NCBI GenBank assembly: GCA_963768715.1
Contig: CAVYJC010000011.1
Location: 841,987 to 905,986 of the forward strand
Direction of reading: 5' to 3'
From: DATKEJ01 sp963768715
GTDB lineage: Bacteria; Bacteroidota; Rhodothermia; Rhodothermales; DATKEJ01
DNA: 64,000 nucleotides
The first letter of the stretch is position 1, and each line of letters starts with the position of its first letter. A program made the position numbers and the translations under genes. Below the pieces are notes generated by a model. It saw nothing but the letters and a program-made list of their open reading frames with translations, did no database searches and had not been told where the DNA came from. Shown piece by piece: positions 34,732-43,535 of this stretch.

Positions 34732-35763
34732 CTACGTCGTCTTTCTTGCCTTAACGCGGTGCTTCTGCTGGTCGATGAGGACGGCACCGACGATGATCGC
34801 GCCGATGATGATCTCCTGAACAAAGTTGGGCACGCCCAGCATGTTGCATCCATTCCGCAGTACTGCCATGATGAGTGCTCCGATAATGGAGCCTACGGCG
34901 CTTCCCTCTCCCCCGTTGAGGGAGCCTCCCCCGATGACAACGGCCGCGATAATGTCGAGTTCGAGTCCAACCGCGGACGTAGGATCACCGACTGTCAGAT
35001 AACTGTACTGCATCACGGCAGCGATGCCGGTAAGCAGTCCGCAGAGTGAGTAGACGATGACCTTGAAGCGGTCGACGCGAATACCGCACAGCCTGGCAGT
35101 CTGCTCGTTGGACCCGATTGCGAAGACGTACCGGCCAAGGATCGTGTACTTGAGGACGATCGCCGACACGATCAGCGCCAGCACGCAAATCCAGATGCCA
35201 GGTGCGAATAGCAGCCATGACGGCTCCGGATCGACCAGCATCAGCTTGTTCAGCCAGTTGGGGGGAGTCGGAACCGTCTGCTCGAGTGCGATCCATTTCG
35301 CCACACCGCGGGCAATCTGCATCGTCCCCAGCGTGACGATGAAGGGGACAATTTTGAAACGCGTAATCAGGAGGCCGTTAATGAATCCCGTAAACCCGCA
35401 GACGAGAATGCCCCCTGCGGCGGCCGCCAGGAGCACTCCGGCGCTGGTATCACCGCCGAATTCATTCATGATCGTGGCCACGACGACCGTTCCCAATGCG
35501 ATTTGTGATCCGACGCTCAGATCAATGCCCTTGGAGATGATGACGTACGTCGTGCCAAATGCTGCGACTCCGACGATGACGCTCTGTGTCAGAATCGTCT
35601 TCAAATTGTAGAAGGACGTGAACGAAGAGGGCCCGAGAATCGCAAAGAGCAGGAATACGAAGGCAAAACCGATGAACGGACCGAAGTCGGACAGTGCGCG
35701 ACGGAGCGAACCGGCAGCTCGCTTCGCTGCATCGGCTTTGGGAGGCGAACTTGGTTCTGCCAT
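34732..35763 (-). CDS. Ribose-type sugar ABC transporter permease
   Basis: A 343-residue inner-membrane permease of the RbsC/AraH family with about eight to ten helices. Family blocks are VGVAAFGTTYVIISKGIDLSVGSQIAL, GTMQIARGVAKW, LGRYVFAIGSNEQTARLCGIRVDRFKVIVYSLCG, and VVIGGGSLNGGEGSAVGSIIGALIMAVLRNGCNMLGV. The ATG at 35763 overlaps the ATPase stop by an ATGA tetranucleotide. An in-frame start further up at 35823 lies inside the ATPase and is rejected. Last gene of a binding protein - ATPase - permease operon. Confidence 0.92.
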   Translation of the reverse strand: MAEPSSPPKADAAKRAAGSLRRALSDFGPFIGFAFVFLLFAILGPSSFTSFYNLKTILTQSVIVGVAAFGTTYVIISKGIDLSVGSQIALGTVVVATIMNEFGGDTSAGVLLAAAAGGILVCGFTGFINGLLITRFKIVPFIVTLGTMQIARGVAKWIALEQTVPTPPNWLNKLMLVDPEPSWLLFAPGIWICVLALIVSAIVLKYTILGRYVFAIGSNEQTARLCGIRVDRFKVIVYSLCGLLTGIAAVMQYSYLTVGDPTSAVGLELDIIAAVVIGGGSLNGGEGSAVGSIIGALIMAVLRNGCNMLGVPNFVQEIIIGAIIVGAVLIDQQKHRVKARKTT

Positions 35764-37271
35764 CACTCCTCTCCACCATGACGACCGGAGGTGGCATATC
35801 GGAGCACCTCCTCCTCGGTCCAATCAGATACGGGGCGCAGTTCGGACAGAACTCCTCGATGCATCACGGCGAGCGTGTCGCAAACACCGAATAGTTCCGG
35901 CAGGTATGAGCTGGTCATGACTACCGCTTTCCCCTGACCGGCGGCCTCATGAATCAAACGATACATCTCGGCTTTACTGCCGATGTCGATGCCCCGGGTC
36001 GGCTCATCGAGCAACAGCACGTCGCTGTCGTCGTGGAGGAGACGGGCAAGACACAACTTTTGCTGATTGCCGCCGGATAGTGTGTCCACCGATTGCTCCG
36101 GAGAGCTGCAACGAACCCCCAGCATCTGCACCCAGTGCCGCGCCTGACCACGTTCGGTGGCGAGATCGAGCCAACCACGTCTGGCGTATCGTCCAAGCCG
36201 CGAAAGCGTCAGGTTGGCGCGGACCGACAAACCGACGGCAAGCCCCTCTTCCTTACGATTTTCGCTCAGCAGATTCAGGCCGCTTTCAAGTGCCCGGTTG
36301 GGAGACATGGCGGTAATCTTGACGACGCCTTGAGAACCGATGCTCACTGTCCCGTCTTCTCCAGGACGAAGTCCAAAGAGGGTTCGCAGCGTCTCGGATC
36401 TCCCGGCCCCGACCAGCCCCGCGATGCCGAGAATCTCGCCGCGGCGAACAAAGAACGAAACAGCATCGGGCGTATCCAATAATCCGCTCACGTTGGCGGC
36501 CTCCATCAACCGCTCGCCGAATTGTCTCGAAGACGAGGGATATAATTCTTCGACACTTCGACCGATCATTGGAGGTATCAGGTCGTCGATCGAGAGTCCC
36601 TCAAGCGTTCCGGTCGCCGTGGTTTCACCGTCACGCAACACCGTGTATCGGTCGCCGATCTCGACGACCTCCTCGAGAAAATGACTGATGTAGATCACGG
36701 CAACGCCCGTCTCCTTCAGTCTCCGAACAACGTCGAACAGGGCCCGGGTGTCGGCCGCCGAAAGGGAACTCGTCGGCTCGTCCATTACGACGACGCGCGC
36801 TTTTGACAAGAGAACACGAGCGATCTCGACGACCTGCTGCTTGCCGATGCTCAGACTGCCGGCCGTTGCGTCGGGGTCGATCCCCGTCTGCCCCAAGGCG
36901 TCGAGCGTTTGACGAACGTCCTCTTTTCTCGGTCTAATCCACCCGAGTCGTGCGCTCTCCAGTCCGAGAGTCATATTCGCCATCACAGACAAATGCGGGG
37001 CGATCGTGAGTTCCTGATAGATCATACCGATCCCCGCCTCGCGGCCACTTCGCGGATCCGAAGGATGATAGGGATGGCCGTCGATGAACATGTGTCCCTC
37101 ATCCGGCTGACTCGCACCGCTGAGAATCTTCATCAGCGTGCTCTTGCCGGCCCCATTCTCGCCGATCAGTGCGTGTACTTCGCCGGGAAACACATCGAGA
37201 TCGACGCCTCGCAGCGCCCGCACCGGCCCAAACACTTTGTGAATATTCTTGAGCTGCAGCAGCGGGGTCAT
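35763..37271 (-). CDS. Ribose-type sugar ABC transporter ATP-binding protein (two NBDs)
   Basis: A 502-residue double ATPase of the RbsA/MglA family. First domain: Walker A GENGAGKST, signature LSIGKQQVVEIAR, Walker B VVVMDEPTSSL. Second domain: degenerate Walker A (VGAGRSET), signature LSGGNQQKLCLAR, Walker B VLLLDEPTRGID. The degenerate second Walker A is normal in this family. It energises uptake of a monosaccharide or related compound together with the adjacent permease and binding protein. Confidence 0.94.
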   Translation of the reverse strand: MTPLLQLKNIHKVFGPVRALRGVDLDVFPGEVHALIGENGAGKSTLMKILSGASQPDEGHMFIDGHPYHPSDPRSGREAGIGMIYQELTIAPHLSVMANMTLGLESARLGWIRPRKEDVRQTLDALGQTGIDPDATAGSLSIGKQQVVEIARVLLSKARVVVMDEPTSSLSAADTRALFDVVRRLKETGVAVIYISHFLEEVVEIGDRYTVLRDGETTATGTLEGLSIDDLIPPMIGRSVEELYPSSSRQFGERLMEAANVSGLLDTPDAVSFFVRRGEILGIAGLVGAGRSETLRTLFGLRPGEDGTVSIGSQGVVKITAMSPNRALESGLNLLSENRKEEGLAVGLSVRANLTLSRLGRYARRGWLDLATERGQARHWVQMLGVRCSSPEQSVDTLSGGNQQKLCLARLLHDDSDVLLLDEPTRGIDIGSKAEMYRLIHEAAGQGKAVVMTSSYLPELFGVCDTLAVMHRGVLSELRPVSDWTEEEVLRYATSGRHGGEE

Positions 37272-37306
37272 GCGTACGGTGGGCTGTGGGTTCTGCGGCC
37301 TTTACG

Positions 37307-38284
37307 CTATTTCAGCCAGGTCGAAAGGTCAGGATTGAGCAGTTCCTGGGCCTCCTCCGTCTCGATGTTTTCAGGCGTGATCATCATGATGCGCGTGTCG
37401 ACATGCTTCTCGTAGGGCTCCCCGCGGAGCACGGCAACCGCAGTGTGGACGCCCGTGTATCCCATGTCGAACGGATCCTGAACGGCGAGACCATGAAGCT
37501 GTCCATCTCGCATACCGTCGAGGAGCGTCTCATTCGAGTCGAAGCCGACGAACTTGATCGATCCGGCCCGGCCGGCCGTTTGCAGTGCACGAAGCATGCC
37601 CTGCGTCGTCGATTCGTTCGCCGTAAAAATACCGTCGACTTGGTCGAAGCGATTCAAAAGGTTCTGGGAGACCTGGAGCGCTTTCTCGACCGTGGCGCCA
37701 CCGTACTGGTTGTCCACCAGCATCTCGATCTCCGGGTAGTCCTTGATCACTTCGAGAAAGCCCTCTTCCCGATTGGTGGTGCTGGCCCCTCCTTCCATTA
37801 CCCGAAGCATGATGACTTTGCCTTTTCCATCCAGGATTTCGGCCAGGCGGCGCGCGCACATACGACCGCCCTCCCGGTTGTTCGTCGCAACAAAGCTCGA
37901 CTGCACGTCCGAGTCGAGATCGGAGTCGATGATGACTACCGGTATATTGCGCTTTACGGCGGCCTCCACATGTGGCACCAGCGCCCGCGAATCTAGCGGC
38001 GCGAGAACGATTGCGCTTATGCCACGACTGATGAAGTTCTGGACGACCTGGATCTGCATCTGTCGATCATCTTCACGCTGAGGGCCCTGCCAGATTACTT
38101 CGACCCCCAACTCGCTGGCCGCTTTGTTGGCGCCGGCATGGATACTTTTCCAGAATTGGTGGGTCGTCCCCTTGGGAATCACGGCGATTTGCACGTGATC
38201 GCTCGACGAACCTCGAGTACAGCCGGCAGCCACGAAGAGAAACAGGGCGAGTCCGAGGCGGGCGAAAAGCGATGACGTTCGCAT
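37307..38284 (-). CDS. Sugar-binding protein of ribose-type ABC transporter
   Basis: A 325-residue lipoprotein (signal ending LFLFVAAGC) of the periplasmic-binding-protein family I (RbsB-like). Body motifs: GTTHQFWKSIHAGANKAASELGVEVIWQGP, APLDSRALVPHVEAAVKRNIPVVIIDSDL, ATNNREGGRMCARRLAEIL and FTANESTTQGMLRAL. It delivers substrate to the RbsA/RbsC-type pair encoded just after it (36 bases). Sugar specificity is not readable. Confidence 0.92.
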   Translation of the reverse strand: MRTSSLFARLGLALFLFVAAGCTRGSSSDHVQIAVIPKGTTHQFWKSIHAGANKAASELGVEVIWQGPQREDDRQMQIQVVQNFISRGISAIVLAPLDSRALVPHVEAAVKRNIPVVIIDSDLDSDVQSSFVATNNREGGRMCARRLAEILDGKGKVIMLRVMEGGASTTNREEGFLEVIKDYPEIEMLVDNQYGGATVEKALQVSQNLLNRFDQVDGIFTANESTTQGMLRALQTAGRAGSIKFVGFDSNETLLDGMRDGQLHGLAVQDPFDMGYTGVHTAVAVLRGEPYEKHVDTRIMMITPENIETEEAQELLNPDLSTWLK

Positions 38285-38386
38285 GAGAATCTGTCGATTT
38301 GGATCAGAGTTCAGGATACCGCTGCTGAAAGTATGAGTTTCGGAGGATATCTGATCCCGGGAATGGGCAGTGGTGCGGGATTTCGC

Positions 38387-39157
38387 TCACTGGGAACGGA
38401 GGTTCGGAAGCTCCCGGTGAAACTCGGGGCATTGCAGCTCCGCGATCCACCCTTCTCCGAACGGATCGTTGTTCAGCAGTTGCGGTGCATCGGCGAGTTG
38501 GGCGTTCGCCTCAACGACCCTCCCGCCGGCGGCCGCCAGCACGACGTGCCAGCGCCCGTCCGCCGTGCGCACGCGGGCAAGCGGCGCACCCTGACGAATC
38601 TCCGCGTTGACCCTCGGGAGCACGATCTCGAGAACACTGCCCGCCGTGCGCTGGAAGAGATCGCTGGCTCCAAGCCGGATCAACGAATGCTCCTGCGGAT
38701 GCGCCCATGCTTGAAGTCCGAGGAACAACAGGGAAGGATCAGCCGGAGGCAAACGCAACGCAGCTCCTTGCTCGAGCAGCTCTTGATGTCTATAGGCGCG
38801 AAGAACCGGACTCATGAGTTCCTCGTAAGTGAACGGTTTCGGAAGGAAATCGAAAGCGCCGTGGTTCAAGGCGGCTACTGCCTGGTCGGCCGTCGATACG
38901 CCCGTTGCGAGAATGACATGGAGGCTCGGATCGTGCTCGAGCACCGCATCCATGAAGTCGAGTCCTGACAAGCGCGGCAATTTCAGATCCACCAACGCAA
39001 GGTCGGGCGCCGCCGTCTTCGCCAAGTCGAGCCCACTCTCTGCGTCGAGCGCCGTGACCACATCGAAACCCTCGGCGAACAGAAGTCGCGCAGATGCATC
39101 GAGAACGACCTGCTCGTCGTCGATTACAAGTATCCGATGCTCAGGCTTCCCAGGCAT
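38387..39157 (-). CDS. Response regulator fused to GcvH-like domain
   Basis: 256 residues. The receiver domain (1-120) has the acidic pair D13-D14, phospho-Asp D57 in LVDLKLP, and the Lys in FLPKPF. There is no DNA-binding domain. The C-terminal 130 residues look like a GcvH (lipoyl-carrier) fold: QAWAHPQEHSLIRLGASDLFQRTAG, VLPRVNAEIRQGAPLARV, AAAGGRVVEANAQL, and NNDPFGEGWIAEL. The position of the lipoylated lysine is occupied by other residues, so it cannot carry lipoate in the usual way. It is the last gene of the redox operon, 15 bases after the heme sensor kinase. Confidence 0.85.
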   Translation of the reverse strand: MPGKPEHRILVIDDEQVVLDASARLLFAEGFDVVTALDAESGLDLAKTAAPDLALVDLKLPRLSGLDFMDAVLEHDPSLHVILATGVSTADQAVAALNHGAFDFLPKPFTYEELMSPVLRAYRHQELLEQGAALRLPPADPSLLFLGLQAWAHPQEHSLIRLGASDLFQRTAGSVLEIVLPRVNAEIRQGAPLARVRTADGRWHVVLAAAGGRVVEANAQLADAPQLLNNDPFGEGWIAELQCPEFHRELPNLRSQ

Positions 39158-39172
39158 GATTGTTGATTACGG

Positions 39173-40693
39173 TCAGACTACTGCCGGAATTTGACCCAAA
39201 ACCGGAAGACGAATACGAAAGGTCGTACCCTTGCCGACCTCCGTTTCCACGTCGATTCGACCGCCGTGCTCTTCGATGATTCCCCAGACAATGGCGAGCC
39301 CGAGACCATTGCCCTTCTGGCCTTTCGTCGTGAAGAACGGATCGAAGATATTGTCGAGATCGCTCTCGGAAATGCCGCAGCCGGTATCGGATACCGTGAT
39401 TTCCACAGCTTCGGTCGAACCATTCCCGTTGACGGACTTTGCACGAGTGGAGCGAACTGTTATCGTACCCCCTTCGTCCATCATTGCATCGCCGGCGTTG
39501 ACAAAGAGATTGACGAAAACCTGCTCGAGCTGGTTAACGTCCGCCGGAATTTGCGGCAGCGTATCATCAAGTACAAGATTGATAACCGCTCGATGCATCG
39601 AAAGCTGATTCTGGACGATCGCTGCGGCCTGACGAATGATCTCGTTGGGGTGGACGAAACGCTTATCCGCAGTTGACTGACGCGCGAAATCCAGCAAGCC
39701 CTTCACGATCTCCCGGCAGCGTTTCGTTTCGCGGACGATCACTTCCAGATCCGCCTTCAAATCGCTGTCGTTCTCGGCCCGGCTCAGAAGAAAGCTGCTG
39801 TATGTGAGTACGCCGGTAAGCGGATTGTTGATCTCATGCGCGACGCCAGCGGCGAGCCGTCCGACAGAGGCAAGCTTGTCCGCCTGAAACAGCTGCCGCT
39901 GCGCCTCGGCCAGCTTCCGGGTCATCTCGTTAAACGACTCGGCGAGCCTCCCGATCTCGTCTTTCTGATGTATTGGAATTTCGTGCTCGAGGTCTCCCGA
40001 CGCGACCCGGTGCGTCGCCTGAATGAGCCTATTGACCGGGCGAAGTACCAGCCGGCCGGTGAGCCAATAGATCAGAAGACTGACTACCAGGATCACCAGG
40101 AACGTCAGCAGGAAAATCTGCCTGCGGCTTGCCCGCTGCTCTGCATCGACAGCCGAAAGCGGCATGGTGATGTCAAGCACGCCCAACACCTTCTGATCGG
40201 ATGAATGCGCATGACAACTGCTTTCCCAGCAGCTCGACTCGTTGTAAATCGGACTGATGATTCCAAAAACGCGTTCACCCTGGTCGTTCGAAAAGATCCT
40301 CGTCCGATTCTTCACGGGCACACTCTCCAGCGGCTGATCGGCTGCATGGCACGCGTAACATGCCTCCCCTCTTTTGTCGATAAAGCTACCGATGTCGGCT
40401 GTGTCCGTAGAGAGAATGATCTCACCTTCCTTGTTGAAGATGCGGACCTTATCTATCGACTCTTGTCGACCGATTGTGTTGATGATCTGGTGCAACGACG
40501 CACGACGGTTCAGCATCATGTCGTACCGCGTGCTGCTTTTCACTGTCTCCGTCAGCTGGTGCGCGTAGCCCTGGAGATCGCCGATTACGCGTCTTTGGTA
40601 GGACTCGAGGATCAGGTAGGAGTAGCATCCGATCGTGATCGTAGCGATACCCGCAACGGCAACGATCAGCTTATAGCTGATTCTTGAACCCAT
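39173..40693 (-). CDS. c-heme-binding sensor histidine kinase
   Basis: A 506-residue membrane kinase. An N-terminal helix (about 9-29) and a second helix (about 190-210) bracket a periplasmic domain holding two c-heme attachment sites: C112-Y-A-C115-H116 and C155-x4-C160-H161. HAMP follows (about 211-265), then H-box VGRLAAGVAHEINNPLTG, N-box FVNLFVNAGDAMMD, G1 DTGCGISESDLDNIFDPFFTT, and GLGLAIVWGIIEEHGG. A periplasmic heme points to redox, NO or oxygen sensing. Its ATG overlaps the stop of the 41-residue peptide by one base; the cognate regulator is next. Confidence 0.9.
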   Translation of the reverse strand: MGSRISYKLIVAVAGIATITIGCYSYLILESYQRRVIGDLQGYAHQLTETVKSSTRYDMMLNRRASLHQIINTIGRQESIDKVRIFNKEGEIILSTDTADIGSFIDKRGEACYACHAADQPLESVPVKNRTRIFSNDQGERVFGIISPIYNESSCWESSCHAHSSDQKVLGVLDITMPLSAVDAEQRASRRQIFLLTFLVILVVSLLIYWLTGRLVLRPVNRLIQATHRVASGDLEHEIPIHQKDEIGRLAESFNEMTRKLAEAQRQLFQADKLASVGRLAAGVAHEINNPLTGVLTYSSFLLSRAENDSDLKADLEVIVRETKRCREIVKGLLDFARQSTADKRFVHPNEIIRQAAAIVQNQLSMHRAVINLVLDDTLPQIPADVNQLEQVFVNLFVNAGDAMMDEGGTITVRSTRAKSVNGNGSTEAVEITVSDTGCGISESDLDNIFDPFFTTKGQKGNGLGLAIVWGIIEEHGGRIDVETEVGKGTTFRIRLPVLGQIPAVV

Positions 40694-40818
40694 TACGCAT
40701 CCTCGGTGGGGGCCCGCAGATAGCGGATGAAGAGGACCAGGAGAATCAGAAAACAGATGAGCAGGATATACTCCAGCCCCTTCGTTTCAAACAGATTAAC
40801 ATAAGTATATGTTTCCAT
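40693..40818 (-). CDS. 41-residue membrane peptide in redox operon
   Basis: A short gene with ATG at 40818 and TAA at 40695-40693. It encodes METYTYVNLFETKGLEYI, a membrane helix (LLICFLILLVLFI), then RYLRAPTEDA. A good GAGAGGAA ribosome site precedes the start. It begins 15 bases after the HybB-like stop and its TAA overlaps the kinase ATG by one base (TAATG), strongly supporting translation. Similar short peptides with a helix after a FETKGxEY motif accompany NrfD-type operons; the role may be in assembly or regulation. Confidence 0.75.
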   Translation of the reverse strand: METYTYVNLFETKGLEYILLICFLILLVLFIRYLRAPTEDA

Positions 40819-40833
40819 TATACTTATTCCTCT

Positions 40834-42048
40834 CTAGAAATGAGTGGGGGACAACGCCCCGCGCTTGTAAACGGGCATCCGCGTCACCATGAAGCGGAAG
40901 ACCCAGATTTCGACAAAGATGATCATCAGCGATACGACGACCTCCATCCAGGTCGGATAGTAGTGGACGGGTGCCCGCCAGTTGAAAGCGATGATCGTCA
41001 CGTTCAGCCGGTTTACGATGATTCCGACAATCGTCAGGATGGCGGCAAAGCGTATGACCCCGAGGTTTCGCTGCCTCGCACCTACGGCGAACATGAAACA
41101 CGGCACGAGGACGAGCCCGATCACCTCGAACATGTACCATGCTCCCCAGGAACTCGCCAGATAGATCCACTGACCCTCATGCAGGAAGACAAGCAGTTTG
41201 AAGAAGTAGTACGCGAACATGGTCACGGCAGCGCCGCGGGCCAAACCCACGATGATCTCATCAAATGAGCGCGATGTATCCGCCAGTTGGTCCTTGAACA
41301 CACGTCGACTGATCGTGCCTTCAAGAATGACCATTGACAGGCCCGCGAAAATACTCGAGACGAAGAAGAGTATCGGCAGAAACTCGGTGTACCAGAGCGG
41401 ATGGATCTTTGATTTTGCCAGCAGGAAGAGTGCGCCGAGCCCGGACTGGTGGAGCGAGGAAAGCGTCACGCCGAATATGACCGCACCGAGCGTCATCGCC
41501 GAAAGGACGCGCCTTGCCTTGGGCCTGTTCAGCCACTCCGCCACGGCAGGTGAGAATTCGATCGCCTCCGTGATCATGTACAGCAGGAAGTGCCACGCGA
41601 CCAGAAACAGTACCGAATTGTAGCCGAAGGAATTGCCGATAATCGGATTGAGAATATTCCACGGCCTTCCCAGTTCAAGAATGAGCGCGCCGGCGTAGAA
41701 CATGTACGCCAGAAGGCCATTGAGTACAGTCACGCGGACGATCGGCTTGTACTTCTCCACATCCATCACATGCGCGACGAAGGTGATCACATAGGCCCCC
41801 CCGGCAAAGGCCACGCCCGTCACGACGTTGAATCCTTTCCAGATTCCCCAAGGGAAGTCCTGAGACAAGTTCGTGACAGCGCCAAGGCCTCTCGTGAATC
41901 GGAAATAGAGGATTACGAGACCAGCAAGGATTACGGGAATCGAGATAACGTTGAAGACCGTCAGATACGGTCCGCGAGGCTTCAATTCTTCCAGGATGAA
42001 GCGGATGCCTCGTTTCTCGGTAGGCAGGGTTGCATTAGACACGCCCAT
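40834..42048 (-). CDS. NrfD/HybB-type quinone-linked membrane subunit
   Basis: A 404-residue integral membrane protein with about ten helices. Family features: FPWGIWKGFNVVTGVAFAGGAYVITFVAHVMDVEKYKPIVR, ELGRPWNILNPIIG, and LSSLHQSGLGALFLLAKSKIHPLWYTEFLPILFF, as in HybB/HmcC. These proteins exchange electrons with the menaquinone pool for a partner FeS subunit. It overlaps the FeS subunit gene by 14 bases. No b-heme is expected. Confidence 0.93.
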   Translation of the reverse strand: MGVSNATLPTEKRGIRFILEELKPRGPYLTVFNVISIPVILAGLVILYFRFTRGLGAVTNLSQDFPWGIWKGFNVVTGVAFAGGAYVITFVAHVMDVEKYKPIVRVTVLNGLLAYMFYAGALILELGRPWNILNPIIGNSFGYNSVLFLVAWHFLLYMITEAIEFSPAVAEWLNRPKARRVLSAMTLGAVIFGVTLSSLHQSGLGALFLLAKSKIHPLWYTEFLPILFFVSSIFAGLSMVILEGTISRRVFKDQLADTSRSFDEIIVGLARGAAVTMFAYYFFKLLVFLHEGQWIYLASSWGAWYMFEVIGLVLVPCFMFAVGARQRNLGVIRFAAILTIVGIIVNRLNVTIIAFNWRAPVHYYPTWMEVVVSLMIIFVEIWVFRFMVTRMPVYKRGALSPTHF

Positions 42049-42961
42049 CCTGTGCCTCCTCGCTTTCGTCTTGCTTGTTGAATTGAAGAGAACGGTTGGG
42101 CCCGCTCTCTTTCGCGATAGAATTCTTCCGATCGGCCAGCACGCTCAAACCGTACAGAAGCGAGGGCACCCCAAAGAACACGACGGGTACCGCATAGAGA
42201 AATTCCTTCGTGTACTCCGGATAGGGTGTCGTACCGAGATCGGTGCGGAAGCCGATCTGGTCAAACGGAACAGCAGCGAGGTAAAGCCAGCCCGTCCCGC
42301 CGACTTCGTGCTCTCCGTAAATCTGGTGCACGTACTTGTCGGGGTGACTGTAGATGCGCGTGCGGGCGATCTCCATCAATTCTCGCTTCGTCCCGAACAT
42401 CAGTGCGTCGGTCGGGCAGGATTCTACACATGCCGGGCTCTTGCCCTCCTGGAGGCGCTCCCAGCACATGTTGCACTTCTGTATTTTCGGGTTCCACTCG
42501 TCGTATTCGGCCTTGGGAATGTCAAAAGGACAGGCAACCATGCAGAAGCGGCAGCCCATGCATTTGTCCGACTCCCAAATAACGGGCCCGTCCTTCGTCT
42601 TCAGCATTGCGTTGGTGAGACACGCAGATGCACAAGACGGCTGCCAGCAGTGCATGCATTGCTTCTTGACGAAGATCTCTCCCTCGTCCGTTTCATAGCG
42701 ATTGACGACCGTCCACGACTGTTCCGTCGTCGACCGCTCCATCTCCAGAGCATTGTCATTTGCGACGTCGGGCACGGGGAAGCCATGCGCTTCGGCACAG
42801 GCCGCCTCGCAGGCCCGGCACCCAATGCAACGCGTCGTATCGGTAAGCACACCGACGAATTCTTTTTCGTCGGTCGCTCCCGAACCGGCGGAAGCCTGTT
42901 TCGCACCCGCCAACGTGGCACTCACGGTGCCCGCTATTTTCAAGAAGTTCCTTCGGTCCAT
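42035..42961 (-). CDS. HybA-type ferredoxin subunit, four [4Fe-4S] clusters, Tat signal
   Basis: A 308-residue periplasmic FeS protein. ATG 42961 gives the Tat-like start DRRNFLKIAGTVSATLAG. Sixteen cysteines lie in four groups: CIGCRACEAACAE, CMHCWQPSCASAC, CMGCRFCMVACPF, and CNMCWERLQEGKSPACVESC. A C-terminal helix (FLYAVPVVFFGVPSLLYGLSVL) anchors it to the membrane. It passes electrons between the HybB-like quinone subunit and a periplasmic cytochrome. No molybdopterin or hydrogenase catalytic subunit is adjacent. Start at 43051 would add 30 non-family residues. Confidence 0.93.
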   Translation of the reverse strand: MDRRNFLKIAGTVSATLAGAKQASAGSGATDEKEFVGVLTDTTRCIGCRACEAACAEAHGFPVPDVANDNALEMERSTTEQSWTVVNRYETDEGEIFVKKQCMHCWQPSCASACLTNAMLKTKDGPVIWESDKCMGCRFCMVACPFDIPKAEYDEWNPKIQKCNMCWERLQEGKSPACVESCPTDALMFGTKRELMEIARTRIYSHPDKYVHQIYGEHEVGGTGWLYLAAVPFDQIGFRTDLGTTPYPEYTKEFLYAVPVVFFGVPSLLYGLSVLADRKNSIAKESGPNRSLQFNKQDESEEAQDGRV

Positions 42962-42983
42962 GGTATTATCCGTGCAGTCGGAT

Positions 42984-43535
42984 CTAACGGTCGGATGCGG
43001 GTGGTTGATAGGGCGACTTTTCGCCTGAGTGGCAGAAGGAGCACTCCCCACTCGCTTCAGGACCGGTTCCGATCTCGTGGCATTCCCAACACTTTTCGTG
43101 AATTACGACTTTCGAACTCAGCGTCTGATCGGCTATGCCGGCCGGGCGGTCGTGGTGACACTCGGAGCATGCGATGGCGCCTTCCCTGGGCGCTTCACCA
43201 GCACGATGGCAAATGTTGCATTTGATCCAGAAGTCCTTGAAGTAGTCATCATGAGGCGTGTGAAGGACTGTCGCCTTCACCTCGTGGTGACACTCCTGGC
43301 ATTCGATTCCGAAATCGTCGATGTGCTCCAAGTGTGGGAAGACGACTTCACCTATCGACGAAGGCATTCGAAATTCGTCCGGGCTGCCGGTCGTGTCCGG
43401 TGCCACAGCCTGCACAGCCTCCTGGGCGAATCCCGGCAGCCTTGTTTCATCCTCGCTGGGCGCCACGCCGGTGGGTAGCATTGTATAGCTTGCCACTCCG
43501 AGGATGGCGGCGATCAAGAGCAAGCTTGTCTTCAT
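42984..43535 (-). CDS. Pentaheme c-type cytochrome
   Basis: A 183-residue exported cytochrome with five CxxCH sites: CQECH, CNICH, CSECH, CWECH and CSFCH. Signal region KTSLLLIAAILGVASYTML. Extra histidines (PHLEH, HTPHDD, VIHEK) could be distal ligands, as in class III cytochromes (c3/c7), which usually have three or four hemes. It likely shuttles electrons in the periplasm for the HybA/HybB-like pair. The ATG at 43535 overlaps the stop of the upstream response regulator by 4 bases. Confidence 0.92.
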   Translation of the reverse strand: MKTSLLLIAAILGVASYTMLPTGVAPSEDETRLPGFAQEAVQAVAPDTTGSPDEFRMPSSIGEVVFPHLEHIDDFGIECQECHHEVKATVLHTPHDDYFKDFWIKCNICHRAGEAPREGAIACSECHHDRPAGIADQTLSSKVVIHEKCWECHEIGTGPEASGECSFCHSGEKSPYQPPASDR

